DNA of 7,571 nucleotides from Bifidobacterium sp. UBA744 (lineage in GTDB: Bacteria > Actinomycetota > Actinomycetes > Actinomycetales > Bifidobacteriaceae): NCBI GenBank assembly GCA_002298605.1, contig DBKS01000045.1, forward strand, positions 29,651 to 37,221. Reading direction: 5' to 3'. Shown here in pieces: positions 4,769 through 7,571 of the stretch (the first letter of the stretch is position 1; each line of letters begins with the position of its first letter). A program made the translations under genes and the position numbers. A model generated the notes under the pieces. It was not told where the DNA came from. It saw only the letters and a list, made by a program, of their open reading frames with translations, and did no database searches.

Positions 4769-6712
4769 TCATGCCCCGAGCGCATTCGATGAGGCGCCGG
4801 CATCCGCAGCCTTGGCCGCCCGCGCGGCTTCCCCGGCTTCCCCGGACTGCCCGCCGCCGGTTTTCACGGCCGACTGTCTGGAGGCACGGGACCAGCCGCC
4901 CTTCTTCTGCACGGGCTGCGTCTGGTCCACAGGCGCTTCGGACACGGACCCCGTCGGCAGGATGATGGTGAACGTCAGGCCGCCCCCCGGCGTTTCGCTG
5001 GCGCAGATCAGGCCGCGATGCGCCTTGACCACTGACTGCGCGATGGCCAGGCCGAGTCCAGTGCCTCCTTTTTGTCTGGCCCGCGAGGGATCGGCGGTAT
5101 AGAAGCGTTCGAAGATCTGCGAGCGCTTATCCGCCGGCACCCCCGGACCATGGTCGGCCATTCGGATCACCGCGTAGTCGGTGCCGGATTTCGTTCCCTG
5201 AGAAATCTGTACCGCCTCAATGAATCGATCCAGCGACTGATCGGTCGACGGCAGCTTGCCCAGCACATCGGGGTCGATAGCCGCAGTGACCCTGCCCAGC
5301 GACACCTGCACCGGGGAATCGTTCGGAGTGTATCGGTGCACATTGCCCACGATATTCGTGACAACCTGACGGATGCGCGAGGAATCGCCGGTTAGCGTGA
5401 TCTCCGGCATCGGAGCCTTGACGAAGGTCAGTCCCCCGTCATTTATTCCGGATTGGAACTGGCCTTGCGTCGAGTCCGCCCCCAGCTGGATCCGGCCGAC
5501 CTGAATGTCCCGTTGCGGATCGATCGCATGCAGATCCTCAATCGCATCTCCCATGAGCAGGGTGACGTTCACCGGCTGGGTCAGATCAATGCCGCGGCCT
5601 TCGTCAAGGCGAGCCAGCGACAGCAGATCCTCGACCAGCACCGTCATGCGGGTGGAGGATTTTTCGATATGCCCGATGGCCTCGTCCGCTCGTTCCAGCG
5701 CACCGGGATATTCACGCTGCATCTTGTAGAGCTCGGCATATCCGTGAATGGCCGCAAGCGGGGTGCGCAGCTCATGGCTGGCGTCCGAGACGAAGCGCTT
5801 CATTTTCGCCGTGGTCGCCTCCTGCTCGCGGAAGCTGGACTCGATGCGCGACAACATGGCGTTCAGCGAAGCCGACAACGAACCGACTTCGGTGTTCTCG
5901 GGCAATTTGGGCACGCGCTGGCTCAAATCCCCGGCCGCGATCTTCGCCGCGGTCTTCTCGATATGCTTCAGTGGTTTGAATGTGTGCTGCACCACCAGCG
6001 AACCTATGGACACGCCGAGCACGATAATCGCGGCGGACATGATCAGGCAGTATTCGGTGATGGTTTCGACGGTGGAGATCTGGTCTCCCATCGACAGGCC
6101 GATATAGAGTACGCCGTACGAGTTGTCGGAGCTGTTCACCCATCGAATCGCCACCACACGCCACGGTGATTGGGCGCTGGCAATCACCTCGCGCTGCTCA
6201 TTGGTGAGTTTGTCGGTTGAGGACGTGCGGAGGGAGTCCGGGATTTCCACATATGCCGGGGTACTGAACGGCGTGTTCAGCGTCACATTGCCCATCGACC
6301 CCGAAGATGGCAGCATGGGTGTGGAGATGATGCCGTATTTCAGCTGCGGAATCGCCTCCATCTGCACCCGCTTGCCGTCCGAAGACAACGAGGTGAGGAT
6401 CTCGTTATTTGAATCTCGCACCTGCACGAAGAAATTCGACACGCCCAGAGAGCTCGTCGGGGCCTGCTGGGCGAGTTTGTCGGCTGAGGAGAACGCCAGT
6501 TGGGCCTGAGAGGTCAGCTGGTTGTCAAGCCGGTCGATCAGGTATCCCGACACCATCTGCCGAATGGCGAAGGTGATGGTGCCGCATCCCACCAGCAGCA
6601 GGGCGAAGATGATGACGACCAGCTTGGTGCTCAGCGGCACCTTGTCGAAATGGCCCCGCACGCTGCCCGCCGGTTCCCTACGAGCGGCCATCCTTCGCCA
6701 CTGCATCTTCAC
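4769..6712 (-). CDS. Membrane-bound sensor histidine kinase (PhoR-like)
   Basis: A 647-residue two-component sensor kinase partnered with the regulator encoded 34 bp upstream. A transmembrane helix (about 30-50), an extracytoplasmic domain (about 51-220) without recognisable ligand motif, and a second helix (about 222-242) lead to HAMP (about 243-295). The H-box is ASHELRTPL with phospho-acceptor H313. The ATPase domain has N-box QVVTNIVGN (N453, N457), G1 DHGPGVP (520-526), F-box IFERFY (533-538) and G2 GGTGLGLAI (549-557). Two extra segments interrupt it, at about 407-435 and 473-512. After about 587 a tail rich in Ala, Gly, Gln and Lys runs to the end. I chose GTG at 6710-6712 because GGGGGAGGAG (6720-6729) is seven bases before it; ATG at 6704-6706 is further away. 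The signal is unknown. Confidence 0.95.
   Translation of the reverse strand: MKMQWRRMAARREPAGSVRGHFDKVPLSTKLVVIIFALLLVGCGTITFAIRQMVSGYLIDRLDNQLTSQAQLAFSSADKLAQQAPTSSLGVSNFFVQVRDSNNEILTSLSSDGKRVQMEAIPQLKYGIISTPMLPSSGSMGNVTLNTPFSTPAYVEIPDSLRTSSTDKLTNEQREVIASAQSPWRVVAIRWVNSSDNSYGVLYIGLSMGDQISTVETITEYCLIMSAAIIVLGVSIGSLVVQHTFKPLKHIEKTAAKIAAGDLSQRVPKLPENTEVGSLSASLNAMLSRIESSFREQEATTAKMKRFVSDASHELRTPLAAIHGYAELYKMQREYPGALERADEAIGHIEKSSTRMTVLVEDLLSLARLDEGRGIDLTQPVNVTLLMGDAIEDLHAIDPQRDIQVGRIQLGADSTQGQFQSGINDGGLTFVKAPMPEITLTGDSSRIRQVVTNIVGNVHRYTPNDSPVQVSLGRVTAAIDPDVLGKLPSTDQSLDRFIEAVQISQGTKSGTDYAVIRMADHGPGVPADKRSQIFERFYTADPSRARQKGGTGLGLAIAQSVVKAHRGLICASETPGGGLTFTIILPTGSVSEAPVDQTQPVQKKGGWSRASRQSAVKTGGGQSGEAGEAARAAKAADAGASSNALGA
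4826..4843. repeat. Two-copy 9-bp tandem repeat in the kinase C-terminal tail
   Basis: GGCTTCCCC is repeated head to tail at 4826-4834 and 4835-4843, with a decayed third unit GGACTGCCC next. On the coding strand it yields the GEAGEA part of the kinase's low-complexity tail (residues 624-629). It is likely to vary in copy number. Confidence 0.7.
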
Positions 6713-6719
6713 GGATGAA

Positions 6720-6729
6720 CTCCTCCCCC
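6720..6729 (-). promoter_or_regulatory. Kinase ribosome binding site that fixes the GTG start
   Basis: GGGGGAGGAG on the minus strand lies seven bases upstream of the GTG at 6710-6712 and 13 bases upstream of the ATG at 6704-6706. The spacing favours GTG. It sits in the 34-bp gap after the regulator stop, consistent with one operon. Confidence 0.75.
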
Positions 6730-6746
6730 TATGACCACGCGCGCGG

Positions 6747-7481
6747 CTACGCGTCCTTTGGCTCGCGAATCATATAGCCGATGCCGCGTTTGGTCTGGAT
6801 CAGGGGAACGACCTTGTGCGTCTCGCCGTTCTCATCCGTCACTTCGACCCCGTCGACTTTTTTCCGCAGATACGAGATGTAGGATTCGACGATCGCCGCA
6901 TCGCCGCCCCAGTCATATTGCCAGACATGATCAAGAATCTGCGCCTTGGACAGCACGCGTCCCTCGTTGTCCATCAGATAGCGCAGCAACTTGTACTCCG
7001 TGGGGCTCAGATCAATGGATTGTCCGGCTCGGGTGACGTCATGCGAGTCCTCGTTGATTTCCAGATCGGCGACGCGAATGATCGGATCGTCCTCCACCTG
7101 CTCACGGGTGCGGCGCAAAATCGCGCGTATCCTGGCGACGACCTCTTCGAGACTGAATGGCTTGGTGACGTAATCGTCCCCGCCCACGGTCAGACCCATT
7201 ACCTTGTCCTGCGTGTCGTCTCGAGCCGTGAGGAACAGAACGGGCGCATTGATGCCTTCCTGACGGATGCGGCGAGTAACGGTGAATCCGTCGATATCGG
7301 GCAGCATCACATCAAGAACCACAAGATCCGGCTGGGTTTTCTCGATCACTTCGATGGCTTCGGAACCCGACGCGGCGGTCGCGACTTCGAAACCTGCGAA
7401 ATGGAGGGATGCGACGAGCAGCTCGCGGATGGAGGGCTCGTCATCGACAACAACGATCTTCGCTTCAATTGGCTTGCTCAT
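6747..7481 (-). CDS. OmpR/PhoP-family response regulator
   Basis: A 244-residue transcription factor acting with the adjacent kinase. The receiver domain has acidic pocket D13/D14, phospho-acceptor D57 (VVLDVMLPD), T85 and K107 (VTKPFSLEEVVAR). The winged-helix domain (about 133-240) includes LSPTEYKLLRYL and KAQILDHVWQYDWGGD, then VVES-like IVESYISYLRKKVD. The closest family I recall is mycobacterial PhoP (ILDHVWRYDFGGD, SYVSYLRRK), but orthology is not proved, so no symbol is given. Between RKKVD and IQTKRGIGYMI there are about 12 extra residues (GVEVTDENGETHKVVPL) compared with PhoP. The start at 7479-7481 is placed by the receiver domain. An in-frame ATG at 7524-7526 has a better ribosome site (TGAGG, 7533-7537), but the 15 codons it would add use AGA, AGT, GGG, CCT and CCA, unlike the gene. 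It is operonic with the kinase. Confidence 0.94.
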   Translation of the reverse strand: MSKPIEAKIVVVDDEPSIRELLVASLHFAGFEVATAASGSEAIEVIEKTQPDLVVLDVMLPDIDGFTVTRRIRQEGINAPVLFLTARDDTQDKVMGLTVGGDDYVTKPFSLEEVVARIRAILRRTREQVEDDPIIRVADLEINEDSHDVTRAGQSIDLSPTEYKLLRYLMDNEGRVLSKAQILDHVWQYDWGGDAAIVESYISYLRKKVDGVEVTDENGETHKVVPLIQTKRGIGYMIREPKDA

Positions 7482-7571
7482 GGTTCCCAGACTGGCCCCC
7501 TTTGCTGGAGGTTTTCTGAATGTCATCTGAAACCTCAATGGAACCAATCGGCGACGCCGTTTCCCCCGACA
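7482..7571 (-). promoter_or_regulatory. Upstream region of the response-regulator gene, incomplete
   Basis: These 90 bases lead into the two-component operon and are cut by the window edge. TGAGG at 7533-7537 is the only clear Shine-Dalgarno-like site and serves the alternative ATG at 7526, while AAAGGGGG before the 7481 ATG is 14 bases away. No convincing -10/-35 pair is seen; the promoter may lie outside the window. Confidence 0.35.

Noticed and set aside
4108..4965. 285-codon open frame on the plus strand across three genes
   Set aside because: It runs antisense through the DUF3027 start, all of csp and the kinase tail, has no family resemblance, and is better explained by GC-rich antisense.
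5453..6169. 238-codon open frame on the plus strand
   Set aside because: It is opposite the kinase core, which has all its motifs; the plus frame has no recognisable protein.
7481..7545. TGGTTCC (7481-7487) and GGAACCA (7539-7545) as an operator pair
   Set aside because: The arms are only 7 bp and 51 bp apart, and one overlaps the start codon; chance is the simpler explanation.
7549..7559. CGGCG-A-CGCCG palindrome at the right edge
   Set aside because: The single-base loop cannot form a hairpin, the element is short in GC-rich DNA, and the window ends too soon to judge it as an operator.
1..7571. Mobile element, CRISPR array, tRNA or prophage
   Set aside because: No transposase, terminal inverted repeats with target duplication, spaced repeats, cloverleaf or phage protein is visible; all six genes are ordinary chromosomal types.

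Overview
The window looks like chromosomal DNA of a high-GC actinobacterium, most likely Bifidobacterium. The grounds are GC-rich codon use, a ClpC-type AAA+ unfoldase, a tandem universal-stress protein, a long two-part actinobacterial cold-shock protein beside a DUF3027 gene, and a PhoP-like response regulator with its kinase. The genus is an inference from protein character and gene order, not a database result.

Layout: on the left, the 5' two-thirds of clpC runs on the minus strand and leaves the window at base 1 (630 full codons visible, ending at the Walker B of the second ATPase). A 141-bp divergent intergenic region separates it from a plus-strand tandem Usp gene (2034-3008). This region holds an exact CRP/GlxR-type palindrome that overlaps a ClgR-like sequence, so the two stress genes may share control. 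The usp gene converges on a DUF3027 gene (3054-4226, minus) across 45 bp packed with overlapping inverted repeats. Upstream of DUF3027 on the minus strand lie a cold-shock-domain gene (4291-4680), then a sensor histidine kinase (4769-6712) and its OmpR/PhoP-family response regulator (6747-7481). All four minus-strand genes point the same way, in the order regulator, kinase, csp, DUF3027. A compact hairpin and a -10-like hexamer before csp suggest that csp-DUF3027 can be transcribed apart from the two-component pair.

The theme is stress response: protein quality control (ClpC), nucleotide-binding stress protein (Usp), RNA binding at low temperature (Csp) and signal sensing (kinase and regulator). 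No mobile element, CRISPR array, tRNA, rRNA or phage gene is visible. No stretch over 300 bases lacks a gene; the largest gap is the 141-bp clpC-usp region. I do not see a hidden new system here. The points most worth checking are the shared clpC/usp operator, the interleaved inverted repeats at the usp/DUF3027 junction, the hairpin in front of csp, two insertions inside the kinase ATPase domain, and the Cys-cluster DUF3027 protein with its repeat-bearing acidic segments.
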